Assembly (NCBI GenBank): GCA_036678685.1
Contig: JAZIHH010000020.1
Location: 434,001 to 498,000 of the forward strand
Reading direction: 5' to 3'
DNA from: JAZIHH01 sp036678685
GTDB lineage: Bacteria; Bacillota; UBA4882; UBA10575
Length of the DNA stretch: 64,000 bases
Shown: piece after piece, positions 52,906 to 61,158 of the stretch
How the letters are laid out: the number at the start of each line of letters is the position of its first letter
How positions within the stretch are numbered: position 1 is the stretch's first letter
The notes under the pieces: generated by a model
What the model saw: the letters and a program-made list of their open reading frames with translations, nothing else
The model's database searches: none
Told to the model about the DNA's origin: nothing
Made by a program: the position numbers and the translations under genes

Positions 52906-52953
52906 TTGACATATGTCCAAAAAGAAATTATAATTATAAATGACATATGCTCA
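52906..52953 (+). promoter_or_regulatory. DUF5320 promoter with two operator copies
   Basis: -35 TTGACA (52906-52911), 17-base spacer, -10 TATAAT (52929-52934). Operator copy TGACATATGTCCA (52907-52919) covers the -35 box, and TGACATATGCTCA (52941-52953) covers the transcription start. A repressor bound to either site would block polymerase. Confidence 0.85.
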
Positions 52954-52977
52954 TAACAACAAAAGGAGGGAATGAAT

Positions 52978-53361
52978 ATGCCGTTTGGCGACGGTACCGG
53001 GCCTTGGGGATACGGACCGATGAGCGGCAGAGCGGCCGGATATTGTGCCGGTTACCCTCTTCCCGGATCTATGAATCCATGGGGAGGCCGGGGTTTCGGT
53101 TGGCGAGGCCGTGGCCGTGGGTGGCGCCATTGTTCTTATGCCACCGGAGTACCCGGGTGGGCCCGTTTCGGGTACGGTCCCTGGCCGAGGGCAGCAATTC
53201 CGCCGGCTTGGGCGGCGGCCAACCACCCTTTTATCAAACCCGATCCTTCTCAGGAGGCCGAATACCTCAAGCAACGGGCGTCTTTCCTGAAGAAGGAGAT
53301 GGCGGAGATTCAAAAAAGACTTGACCAACTGGAAGCGGAAAGTAAAGAAGAGGAGAAATAG
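52978..53361 (+). CDS. DUF5320 protein
   Basis: 127 aa, glycine- and tryptophan-rich first half ('GDGTGPWGYGPMSGRAAGYCAGY', then R-G-R-G-R repeats), and a C-terminal coiled coil ('EAEYLKQRASFLKKEMAEIQKRLDQLEAE'). This is the standard DUF5320 layout, a family found near NifX/NifB-like and Mrp-type metal-cofactor genes in anaerobes; no role is proven. ATG 52978 lies seven bases after GGAGGG; ATG 52972 is too close. Single-gene unit with promoter and terminator. Confidence 0.9.
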   Translation: MPFGDGTGPWGYGPMSGRAAGYCAGYPLPGSMNPWGGRGFGWRGRGRGWRHCSYATGVPGWARFGYGPWPRAAIPPAWAAANHPFIKPDPSQEAEYLKQRASFLKKEMAEIQKRLDQLEAESKEEEK

Positions 53362-53365
53362 AAAA

Positions 53366-53392
53366 GACCGGTGAAAGCCGGTCATTTTTTTT
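53366..53392 (+). terminator. Intrinsic terminator of the DUF5320 gene
   Basis: GACCGG (53366-53371) and CCGGTC (53378-53383), then A and eight T. Five bases after the stop. Confidence 0.9.
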
Positions 53393-53419
53393 ACGGTGCG
53401 CCCGGGATGGGGGAAAAAG

Positions 53420-53444
53420 GGCATCCACTTTCTTGGTGGATGCC
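53420..53444 (-). terminator. Minus-strand terminator with no clear gene
   Basis: GGCATCCAC (53420-53428) and GTGGATGCC (53436-53444) form a perfect nine-pair stem; on the minus strand CTTTTT follows. The response-regulator gene to the right already has its own terminator. Confidence 0.75.
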
Positions 53445-53620
53445 TTATATAGGAGCATGGGGAACTCCGGTCACCTTCCGTTTTGATGACTTCCAGGTGT
53501 TTATGGAGGATGAGGTTCTGACGCCTATGGACAGAAGCACCATTTCTTCCCCAATTTTCCGGGCGTCGGAAGCCGCCGAAATGACGGCAAACTTCAAAGT
53601 AGAAAGCATTTTTAACAAAA
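53445..53620 (-). other. Interval between two minus-strand terminators
   Basis: A minus-strand frame reads through this interval and stops at 53445, next to the terminator, giving 'MLSTLKFAVISAASDARKIGEEMVL...' but without any ribosome site, and no family was recognised. It may be a decayed gene, a small RNA, or plain spacer. Confidence 0.3.
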
Positions 53621-53655
53621 AGCAAAAGGGACCGGCTGGTACCGGTCCTTTTGCT
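53621..53655 (-). terminator. Intrinsic terminator of the response-regulator gene and cello-oligosaccharide locus
   Basis: AGCAAAAGG(G)ACCGG (53621-53635) pairs with CCGGTCCTTTTGCT (53642-53655), with one bulge. On the minus strand TTTTTGTT follows. It lies 14 bases after the stop at 53669. Confidence 0.85.
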
Positions 53656-53668
53656 TGGGTATGTTTCG

Positions 53669-54373
53669 TCAACTTTCGTTCTCATCCTGTTCGGTGCCGA
53701 AGATATTAAAGATGCCGAGACGGCGGAGGCGGTTGACAACATCACGGACGGTGGGTTCATTAAATTTTTTCAGAATATTGGCGACATGAGTGCGGATGGT
53801 GGAGGGGGCGACATGACGTATTTCCGCTATTTCACGTTGGGTTTTCCCCTCCGCCAGCAGGCGTAAGAGTTCCAGTTCGGTGGGGGTAAGCCGGTAAACA
53901 ATATTTAAAGTAGCCACCAGAGAGGCCCGCTCGGCACGCATGATCCGGAATTCTTCCCGGATCATCTGGGCAATCTGCGGCCGGATGGGCGACATCCCCC
54001 GCGCCGCGGAACGGACGGCTTCCAAAATCTCTGCCACCGAAGAGTTTTTTAAAATATAATCAACGGCACCGGCCTCAAAGGCGGCAAAAACGGTTTCGTC
54101 GTCTTCAAAGTGGGTCAAGACCACACAGCGAATGCCGGGCGCTTTCTGGGTAATTATACTAATGGCGTCTACGCCGGCGCGGGGGGTTTCCATCTCCAAA
54201 TCCATTAAAACCACATCAGGAAAAGAGGAAAGGGCCATTTCGACCGCTTCTTTACCGGTACCGACGGTGCCGATTATTTCCATATCCGGCTCGTGCTGGA
54301 GAACGGTGTTCAGATACTCCCGGATCGGTAACATATCATCAGCAATTAAAATTTTGATTTTTGCTATTGGCAT
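53669..54373 (-). CDS. NarL/LuxR-type response regulator
   Basis: 234 aa. Receiver domain with acidic pocket (Asp12, Asp13), phospho-acceptor Asp58 in 'VVLMDLEME', conserved threonine in 'VVLTHFED' and lysine in 'YILKNSS'. The C-terminal LuxR HTH has 'RLTPTELELLRLLAEGKTQREIAEIRHVAPSTIRTHVANILKKF' (shown for recognition). It is the last gene of the minus-strand sugar locus, 33 bases after a binding-protein gene, while the only histidine kinase is the locus's first gene. ATG 54373 follows GGAGGTGATGA. Confidence 0.9.
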   Translation of the reverse strand: MPIAKIKILIADDMLPIREYLNTVLQHEPDMEIIGTVGTGKEAVEMALSSFPDVVLMDLEMETPRAGVDAISIITQKAPGIRCVVLTHFEDDETVFAAFEAGAVDYILKNSSVAEILEAVRSAARGMSPIRPQIAQMIREEFRIMRAERASLVATLNIVYRLTPTELELLRLLAEGKTQREIAEIRHVAPSTIRTHVANILKKFNEPTVRDVVNRLRRLGIFNIFGTEQDENES

Positions 54374-54406
54374 TTCATCACCTCCGGGGGGTAGAGACCC
54401 GGTCGC

Positions 54407-55861
54407 CTAGTCCGAACCGGTGTTGAAGATTTTGCCCGCCGCCGCCGCCCATTCTTCGATTAAATTGGGCTTGACCACCCCGTTATGGGGAACCAGCGGC
54501 GGTCCAAAGCGGCCGGTTCGCCGGTCAAATTCCGGGTAGGTATTCCACCCGCGCTCGGCATAGGGATGATTCGCATAATACTCGTCCAGCTGCGAGTTCC
54601 AAATTTCATCCACACGTTTTAATTCCGCTTCCAAATCCCCCCCTTCCACCAGAATCCGCTGGAAGACGGTACACGGGCTAATATCCGGATTTTTCCAGTC
54701 AGGCAAATAAGGATAAGTGGCCAGATAATCTTGGTGCAAGGTTCCGGCGAATGCTTTAAAGTTGTCGTCTATTTGCCGGGCGTTCTTGACGTGGGCAATT
54801 ACTTGGGGATCAAGGTCAATATTTTTCGCCGCTTCCAGCATTTGCGCCCGCACTTCATAACGGCTGAACCATTTCACCACTTCCCAGGCTTCCAATTTGT
54901 AACGGCTTTGGTTGTTTATATTCCAAAAACCCCCCAGCAACATGGCGCGGGTTTTCCCGTGAAAATTTCCGTCATAGGTAGGTACGGGCGCCACGCCCCA
55001 GTCACATTTTGCCGGAAACTGGTCGTTCAAGACGCCCACATCCCAGGATTCACCCATGAACATGCCGATCCTTCCTTGGGCAAACTGGGCCCGCAGGGCG
55101 TCGTTGGTCAGCGTGGCGGCGCCGGGAAACAAGGAACCGTCTTCTTGCAAGTCCAGAATTAACTGGAAAACCCGCAGGTAACCTTGCATGGCCCAGCGGC
55201 CGTTCTTCCAGTCCCAATAGGCCGCCTCCCCGTTGGCCTCCGCCCACTGGCTGGGCATCCACTCCAAAGGCCACGAATCGGCCCCGCAGTAGGCAAAGCC
55301 ATAAACCGTACCTTTGCCGTACTCCGTAATCTCGCGGGCGATTTCCCTAAGTTCCTGATAGGAACGGGGCGGCTTGTCCGGGTCGCGTCCGACGGCGCGA
55401 AAGAGATCCCGGTTATAAATCAGACGCGAGTTGAAAACCTGAACCGGAACAGCAAAAACACCGCCCTGGTAAGTGGTGAGGCCTTCAATCCAGTACCATT
55501 CCGGCCACTGCTTTTTCCATTCGGCAAAACCGGGAAAACTGTCAAAACAGGTAATGGCGCCGGCTTCAAAAGGATTGGCGTATCCGGTAATAAAACCGCT
55601 GCTGTAAAGGTCCGGTCCTTCTCCCCGTTCTTGTGCCTTCTGAAAGATGTCCCAGGCGTCATCACCAATAATTCTTAAGGTAACTTCGATGTTTTTTTCC
55701 CGGCCGGTGGTACGGTTAAATTGGGCAGTGAGTTTTTGCAGGTAACCCGCCATGTGGCGGTGATGGGTCCACATCATCAGTCTTACCGGTTCTTTAGCTC
55801 CCCGGCAGGAAGAGACAATAAAAAGGGACAGGACGATGGCGAACCATTTTTGCCTATGCAT
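54407..55861 (-). CDS. Sugar-binding lipoprotein (family 1 solute-binding)
   Basis: 484 aa. Short signal ending in a lipobox-like V-S-S-C (Cys19), then an extracellular solute-binding domain: 'LMMWTHHRHMAGYLQKLTAQFNRTTG', 'FAVPVQVFNSRLIYNRDLFRAVG', 'FAQGRIGMFMGESWDVGVLND'. Larger than the second binding protein in this locus (421 aa), so the two likely bind different ligands, or this one serves sensing. ATG 55861 follows GGGGAGG. It lies between the GH9 gene and the response-regulator gene. Confidence 0.87.
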   Translation of the reverse strand: MHRQKWFAIVLSLFIVSSCRGAKEPVRLMMWTHHRHMAGYLQKLTAQFNRTTGREKNIEVTLRIIGDDAWDIFQKAQERGEGPDLYSSGFITGYANPFEAGAITCFDSFPGFAEWKKQWPEWYWIEGLTTYQGGVFAVPVQVFNSRLIYNRDLFRAVGRDPDKPPRSYQELREIAREITEYGKGTVYGFAYCGADSWPLEWMPSQWAEANGEAAYWDWKNGRWAMQGYLRVFQLILDLQEDGSLFPGAATLTNDALRAQFAQGRIGMFMGESWDVGVLNDQFPAKCDWGVAPVPTYDGNFHGKTRAMLLGGFWNINNQSRYKLEAWEVVKWFSRYEVRAQMLEAAKNIDLDPQVIAHVKNARQIDDNFKAFAGTLHQDYLATYPYLPDWKNPDISPCTVFQRILVEGGDLEAELKRVDEIWNSQLDEYYANHPYAERGWNTYPEFDRRTGRFGPPLVPHNGVVKPNLIEEWAAAAGKIFNTGSD

Positions 55862-55931
55862 AAAAGTTCCTCCCCGTTGGCGATGACTTGGCTAATTCCA
55901 CGTCCGGCTTGCCCGGAGGAAAAAACAGGCC

Positions 55932-57689
55932 TTAATGAGGATGACCTTCTTTTGGCCCGGCAAACGCCGCAGTCATAAAGATGAAAGCGGCACTGTAATC
56001 GATGGCCGGTTCATTTGACGAATAGGAGGCCTGGTAGTCGGCGTAACTGAAAGGTCCTTCATCGCGCGGTTCGATGTTGGATTCCGACTTGTTATTCGGC
56101 CCACCCACCATCATTCCCGGGACCGGCCGGCGGAAATACGCCGACAAGCGGTGATGAGGGCTTCTGACCGGATTGGAGCCCAAACCGGAGACAAAACACT
56201 TGGAAAGGGGGTTGAGACCCAAAACAAAATTGAGTTGCGCCAGGGCCGCTTCCCGGTACGCCGGTTTTTCCTGCAACAAACCGGCGAAAATCATCGTCAT
56301 CCCCCTGGCCAGTCCCTCTTTATTGGAAGCCCAGTAGAATTCATTGAAGTTGAGGGTGTAATGGTAGCCGCTTTTTTCCGCCTTGGCCAGGTACGAATCG
56401 GCCAGGTTAATAAGGTGGTCGGCAAAAAATTTCCTTAGTTCCGGCGAATTTCCGGAACGGGCATAATGAAAGAGTCCGAAAAGGGAGGCGTCCGTCCATC
56501 CGGGAGCGGTGACCTGCAGCCTTCCCTGACCGGCGATCAACCGTTCACAGTCAATTACTGCGGAGAGAAACTCGTCGTTTCCGGTGAGAACAGCCAATTC
56601 CAACGCGGCCCATAACCGGTCGGGCCTGTCGGTTGTACTGCCGTAGGGCCCGGAACCTTCATCGTCAAAGCCGGTGTGATCCCAGATAAAATCATTAGCC
56701 GCCAAAAACGCCCAGGCTTTTAAGGCGGCTTTTTCGGCCTTTGCCGCCAGTTCGGGGTCGTAATCCCGGAAGACACGGGCGGCAATCGCCATCACGGCGG
56801 CAAACTTACCGGTCCCGGCGGTGGAAATGCCGAAAATATAACGGGGTTGCCGGTCAAAATCAGGTTGGAGGCCAATGGAAGGCCAGCGTAAACCGGCCAG
56901 TTTATGGTAGACCGCTCCGTCCGGCCGTTGCATGGTAAGGAGCCATTCCACCCCGATCCGGGCCTCGTCCAGGAGATCGGGTAGACCGTTGCCACTTTCC
57001 GGGATTCGTAACTGACCATCATAAAATTTATCCGGCCATAAGGCAAAGGCGGTGAGGAGATGGGCGACGGTCACTGTGGTCGTGGGAACATACTTTCCAT
57101 AATCCCCGGCGTCATGCCAGCCGCCTGTACTGGAAATTTTCTCTCCTTCCTGGTAAAACTCATCGGCCCGGGCGATAAAAGCGTCTTGCACGTGACAGGG
57201 CGGGTGGGCGAACCCGCTCTCTTCATCTTCCAGATGAATACCGCACCTTTGTAAGTATAGGAAACGGAGGCCAAGCGTCAGGGGGTGATCGTAAATCCTT
57301 TCGTCAAGGGAGAAGGGATAGGAATACCCTACGCCGTCAATATAGATCCGGTAGACGCCGGGTGTTTGCAGCCCGGTAAATTCCCCCCGCCAAATTTTCC
57401 GCCGTGAAGTAGGATCCATCGTCTCCTCCAAAGAGCCGCGGTAGATTTCCCGGAAAGATTCTTCCTCAACCACCACGAATGCGGCCGCCGGTTCGGAAGA
57501 GACAACCCATTTTGGCATGGCCGGCAGATATCCTACCTGGTTGACGAAGATATACTTTCCTTCGTTTTCCTTATCTACAGCGGGGAATTTTTGGGTCTCA
57601 GCGGAGAGCGACAGGGGAACGACCTGCAAAAGAAGGCAGACTACCAATAACACCAGGGGAAAAGGGATTAACCGGTGGTAGTTGGTCAT
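55932..57689 (-). CDS. Secreted family 9 glycoside hydrolase (endoglucanase-like)
   Basis: 585 aa. Signal peptide (about 5-28, end 'LSLSA|E'), an N-terminal CelD-type Ig-like domain ('KYIFVNQVGYLPAMPKWVV' to about residue 120), then the (alpha/alpha)6 GH9 catalytic domain. The catalytic base is in 'GGWHDAGDYGKYV' and the acid in 'SSNEPAIDYSAAFIFM'; 'SCF VSGLGSNPVRSPHHR'-type region ('FVSGLGSNPVRSPHHR') is typical. No dockerin or binding module is fused. ATG 57689 follows AAAGGAGG; the frame upstream adds ten codons without a site. Confidence 0.92.
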   Translation of the reverse strand: MTNYHRLIPFPLVLLVVCLLLQVVPLSLSAETQKFPAVDKENEGKYIFVNQVGYLPAMPKWVVSSEPAAAFVVVEEESFREIYRGSLEETMDPTSRRKIWRGEFTGLQTPGVYRIYIDGVGYSYPFSLDERIYDHPLTLGLRFLYLQRCGIHLEDEESGFAHPPCHVQDAFIARADEFYQEGEKISSTGGWHDAGDYGKYVPTTTVTVAHLLTAFALWPDKFYDGQLRIPESGNGLPDLLDEARIGVEWLLTMQRPDGAVYHKLAGLRWPSIGLQPDFDRQPRYIFGISTAGTGKFAAVMAIAARVFRDYDPELAAKAEKAALKAWAFLAANDFIWDHTGFDDEGSGPYGSTTDRPDRLWAALELAVLTGNDEFLSAVIDCERLIAGQGRLQVTAPGWTDASLFGLFHYARSGNSPELRKFFADHLINLADSYLAKAEKSGYHYTLNFNEFYWASNKEGLARGMTMIFAGLLQEKPAYREAALAQLNFVLGLNPLSKCFVSGLGSNPVRSPHHRLSAYFRRPVPGMMVGGPNNKSESNIEPRDEGPFSYADYQASYSSNEPAIDYSAAFIFMTAAFAGPKEGHPH

Positions 57690-57740
57690 CTTCTGTTCCT
57701 CCTTTCCGTGAAGATACACACTTGCCGTCGAAAGGACGGA

Positions 57741-57768
57741 AGGGTCACCTGGAATGGGTGGTGACCCT
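57741..57768. other. Stem-loop between permease and GH9 genes
   Basis: AGGGTCACC (57741-57749) and GGTGACCCT (57760-57768) form a nine-pair stem. On the plus strand a T-rich run follows; on the minus, coding, strand none does. It lies in the transcript between the second permease gene and the GH9 gene and could protect or process mRNA. Confidence 0.55.
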
Positions 57769-57855
57769 GTATTTTTATATACTAACGACCGCCACTGGAC
57801 AACATATCTCCCTCGCGGAAAACCGGCCGGCTTAATATTATTTACATTATTGGTA

Positions 57856-58767
57856 TTATTCTTTTAAACTGCCGGATAATCCTTCCATGAACTGGCGTTG
57901 GAAAATCAGGAAGAAAAGAATGGGAATAGCTATGGCGACAAATCCTGTGGCAATAATGGCGTCGTAATCTTTGGCCACATTTACACTGTCCATTACTTGA
58001 AGTTTGATGGGAAGGGTATGCAGTTCCCGGCTGCGCAGTAAAACCATGGGGACCAAGAAATCGTTCCAGATATGCCGGAACTGGTAAATGGCCAGGGCGG
58101 AAAGGGCCGGTTTGCCCAAGGGAAGAACAATCCACCACCAGATACGGAATTTGCTGGCCCCGTCCACAATGGCCGCTTCAATCAGCGATACCGGTAAACG
58201 CACATAATACTGGCGTAACAGGAAAACGCCAAAAGCGGAAGCGGCATAAAGCAGGATCAGTCCGAGATGTTTGTTGTAAAGCCCGTAGGATTGTATAACC
58301 TTGAATAACGGGGGCAGCATGGTTGTGGCGGGAAGCATCATGGTGGCCAGAATACAATAGAAAAGGAAGTTTCGTCCTCTGAACCTGAGCAGGGCAAAGG
58401 CGTAGGCGGCCAAAGAACAGACCAGCAGGGTGAGAAGGATGCCGCATACGGAAATAAGCACGGAATTCAAAAATCCCTGGTTCATTTGGTAGCGGTTGAC
58501 TGCCAGCTTAAACGAGGCCAGGGAATAACTTTTAAACGTCACCCAGGGCGGCGCCTGCAAGATTCTAGGCGGTGTGTTAAAAATTTCTACTTTCGGCCGG
58601 AAAGATGTGTCAAAGAGCCATAACAAAGGAAAAAGGTAAAACAGGGCGATAAAAGACATTACACCAATGCTAATCCCCTTTTTCCATGCTTTCCTTTGTT
58701 TAAGGGCGGTTATTTTTGGGGGTTTCATGCGGGCCTTTGCCACTTCCGGGTCTATTCTTGACAACAC
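57856..58767 (-). CDS. Sugar ABC importer permease (MalG-like)
   Basis: 303 aa with six helices. The EAA motif is seen as 'IEAAIVDGASKFRIWWWIVLPLGKPALSALAIYQF'. N-terminal tail is cytoplasmic and basic. GTG 58767 follows AGGAGGTCATTTAA. Partner of the MalF-like permease 33 bases upstream in the transcript. Confidence 0.92.
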   Translation of the reverse strand: MLSRIDPEVAKARMKPPKITALKQRKAWKKGISIGVMSFIALFYLFPLLWLFDTSFRPKVEIFNTPPRILQAPPWVTFKSYSLASFKLAVNRYQMNQGFLNSVLISVCGILLTLLVCSLAAYAFALLRFRGRNFLFYCILATMMLPATTMLPPLFKVIQSYGLYNKHLGLILLYAASAFGVFLLRQYYVRLPVSLIEAAIVDGASKFRIWWWIVLPLGKPALSALAIYQFRHIWNDFLVPMVLLRSRELHTLPIKLQVMDSVNVAKDYDAIIATGFVAIAIPILFFLIFQRQFMEGLSGSLKE

Positions 58768-58800
58768 TTAAATGACCTCCTTTCTGCAGAAAAAAACGGG

Positions 58801-59745
58801 TCAGAATTCTATCTCATCCGCTTTCCCCAGTCCCATAAAGCGTATCTGGATAAGACTGAAAATCAGGATGATTAAGAATAATATCCACCCGGCGGCGGTT
58901 GCATAGCCGAGCCGGAAATCACTGCGAAAGGCGTGGTAATAGATATACGGGATTCCCGTCAGGGCTCTTTTTCCCGGACCAAACCCCGCGTTCGGGAAGA
59001 GCATAAAGGAGTACTCAAACTGCATTAACCCGCCGATGGCCGACATGACCGCGACAAAGGTCAAAGCCGGGCGCAACAAAGGAACGGTGATTTGCAATAA
59101 TGTCCTGAGCGGCGATGCTCCATCCAGCTTTGCCACCTCGTAGATAACGGGGTCTATTGACTGGAGGGAGGCCAAAAGATAAACCATGTGATACCCGGTC
59201 CATTGCCAGAAGGAAACGACAATCATCAGGGGGATGCAGAGCCGGGACTCGTAGAGCCAGTTTGTATTGCTGGGCAGGCCAAATACGCCCAGAAGCCAGT
59301 TGACCATTCCGGTGTCCCGTAAAAACATCATCCGGAAGAGAAGGGCCGCCACTACCGTGTTCATTAAGACCGGAACATAGAAAGAAGCCCGCAAAACCCC
59401 CCGGAACCGGCCGAAGATAGTGCTGTTCAAGATTACCGCCAGAACAAGGGCGGCCGGGATCTGGGTGAGCAGGCACCCAAAAGTGTAATAGAAGGTACGG
59501 GCTATTGCCGGCCAAAATTCTTGCGTATCACTAATTAGTTCCTTAAAATTGGCCAAGCCGATATATTCGCCGGGGTTGATGCCCTGCGCGTCAGTGAAGG
59601 CCAGTTTCGCACCGGAAATATAAACGTAAACATTAAACGCGATTATTAAAGCAAAAAAGGGCAGAATGAAGAGATACGGTTCAATCTTTGCGAACCGGAA
59701 GTAACTTCCCAGACGCCGGTTGCGAAAGAGGGCTATGGAACTCAC
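58801..59745 (-). CDS. Sugar ABC importer permease (MalF-like)
   Basis: 314 aa with six helices and the coupling motif 'YEVAKLDGASPLRTLLQITVPLLRPAL'. GTG 59745 lies nine bases after AAAGGAG; a TTG three codons earlier touches that site and is rejected. Forms the channel with the MalG-like subunit. No ATPase gene is in the locus, so a shared MsiK/MalK-type ATPase elsewhere is inferred. Confidence 0.92.
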   Translation of the reverse strand: MSSIALFRNRRLGSYFRFAKIEPYLFILPFFALIIAFNVYVYISGAKLAFTDAQGINPGEYIGLANFKELISDTQEFWPAIARTFYYTFGCLLTQIPAALVLAVILNSTIFGRFRGVLRASFYVPVLMNTVVAALLFRMMFLRDTGMVNWLLGVFGLPSNTNWLYESRLCIPLMIVVSFWQWTGYHMVYLLASLQSIDPVIYEVAKLDGASPLRTLLQITVPLLRPALTFVAVMSAIGGLMQFEYSFMLFPNAGFGPGKRALTGIPYIYYHAFRSDFRLGYATAAGWILFLIILIFSLIQIRFMGLGKADEIEF

Positions 59746-59770
59746 CTGTATCAACTCCTTTGTTGAAAGG

Positions 59771-59799
59771 TCAGGGAAGCAGATGGACTGCTTCCCTGA
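59771..59799. other. Perfect 12-base stem-loop after the binding-protein gene
   Basis: TCAGGGAAGCAG (59771-59782) and CTGCTTCCCTGA (59788-59799) are perfect arms around a five-base loop. It lies between the solute-binding-protein gene and the permease gene. No T run follows on the minus strand. Such elements often raise binding-protein mRNA over permease mRNA. Confidence 0.75.
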
Positions 59800-59850
59800 T
59801 TACATAATAATCTACCATATCTAAGACAGTAAGGTTTCTTCCGTGTTGTT

Positions 59851-61116
59851 TTACCGCAAACGCTTCAAAGCCTGGGCCTGAGCTTCGGCCAAGCCTCTCT
59901 CTATACTGATGTTACCGGAGACCATCTCAACAAACTGGGTGTTGAAGTCGGTAGCGACCGCATCCCAGAAGATGTCGCCGGTGTTGATCCAAGGAAGCTC
60001 CTTGGCCAGCTCGGTTTGGAGAACACCCAGCTGTTGCCCGCCAAAACGGGGATCCGGCTGCTTGAAGACTTCATGGTCCCAGACGGACTCCAGCGGAGGC
60101 ACCATCTTGGCATCCCTGTACCGGATGTAGAGGTATTCTTCAGCATACTGCATATATTCAATGACCTGGTACAATTTATCCGGGTTCTTCGCCAATTTGG
60201 TGATCGCCATGAAGGAACCGCCCCAGGACGAGGTCCGCGCACCGCCTTCCTTGTAAAGCGGCAGGTCTCTGACGCGGAATTCGTATTTGCCCGTTTCAAC
60301 GGCGGCGTTTACTTGGTCCACCCACCAGTCGGGCGTGGTGTACGAAGCCAGGACACCGTCTTCCAGCAGGGCGCCGAAGTTACCCCAATCCCAGTTGCAC
60401 ATGACATTGAGGTGAATTTTGTCGATCCACCAGGTTACAAATTCTTTGAACTCCGGAGTATCGAAGCAGGGTTTTCCGTCCGCAGTCAGAACCTGCGCCC
60501 CGGTCTGCTGCCAGATCATCCACATGGTGGCCGCCAGTCCGCCCGCGTCATAGGGGAGAGCATAAACTTGCTTTTCGGCATATAGCTTCTGGGCGGCCTC
60601 GAAGAATTCGTCCCAGGTCTTGATCTTGGCCACATCTACGCCCACGGATTTCCAGATGGTATCGTTGTAAAGCAAAACAACCGGGTGGACATCATGGGGA
60701 AGCCCGTAGACATGACCGCCGTAAGTCGTCCAGGCTACACGGCCTGTGGGGACTTTCGGGAAGACTTCCGATTCGGCTACATATTTGTCCAGGGGGATAA
60801 CCAGACATTTTTTGGGATCGGCATCCAGAATCATATTGCTCTCAATCCGCCACTCGATGATGTCCGGATAGCCGCTCCCCGCCATCATGGTCGCCTGCAG
60901 GGTTTCCACGAAAGCGTTTTCCGGGATCAGCTCGATGGAGAGGTCAATCCCGAATTTGGCGTCGATCTCCGCTTTTCTGGCGTCCCACTCCTCAATGTTG
61001 TTGGCCGCGAAACTCCAGAAAACCACTTTTTCCGCGGCTGACGCCCCCACGCTGGCGAAGAGACAGACCGTCAGGGCAACCACGAACAACAAGAAAACCG
61101 TTTTCTTGCGCAACAT
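59851..61116 (-). CDS. Sugar-binding protein (family 1 solute-binding)
   Basis: 421 aa. Signal peptide (about 5-26, cut 'ASA|AEK'), then the solute-binding fold with 'FWSFAANNIEEWDARKAEI', 'GHVYGLPHDVHPVVLLYNDTIW' and 'MWMIWQQTGAQVLTADGKPCFDTPEF'. ATG 61116 lies six bases after AGGAGG; an ATG two codons earlier abuts it. Likely the binding protein of the MalFG-type permease pair. Cello-oligosaccharide as ligand is inferred from the nearby GH9 gene. Confidence 0.9.
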   Translation of the reverse strand: MLRKKTVFLLFVVALTVCLFASVGASAAEKVVFWSFAANNIEEWDARKAEIDAKFGIDLSIELIPENAFVETLQATMMAGSGYPDIIEWRIESNMILDADPKKCLVIPLDKYVAESEVFPKVPTGRVAWTTYGGHVYGLPHDVHPVVLLYNDTIWKSVGVDVAKIKTWDEFFEAAQKLYAEKQVYALPYDAGGLAATMWMIWQQTGAQVLTADGKPCFDTPEFKEFVTWWIDKIHLNVMCNWDWGNFGALLEDGVLASYTTPDWWVDQVNAAVETGKYEFRVRDLPLYKEGGARTSSWGGSFMAITKLAKNPDKLYQVIEYMQYAEEYLYIRYRDAKMVPPLESVWDHEVFKQPDPRFGGQQLGVLQTELAKELPWINTGDIFWDAVATDFNTQFVEMVSGNISIERGLAEAQAQALKRLR

Positions 61117-61158
61117 GAGCATCCTCCTCCTTTAATAATAATTTAACAATCAATTACA

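Noticed and set aside
52951..53760. Minus-strand open frame of 269 codons across the DUF5320 gene
   Set aside because: It crosses two terminators and a well-supported plus-strand gene.
60016..60585. Plus-strand open frame of 189 codons over the sugar-binding-protein gene
   Set aside because: Shadow frame without start signal.
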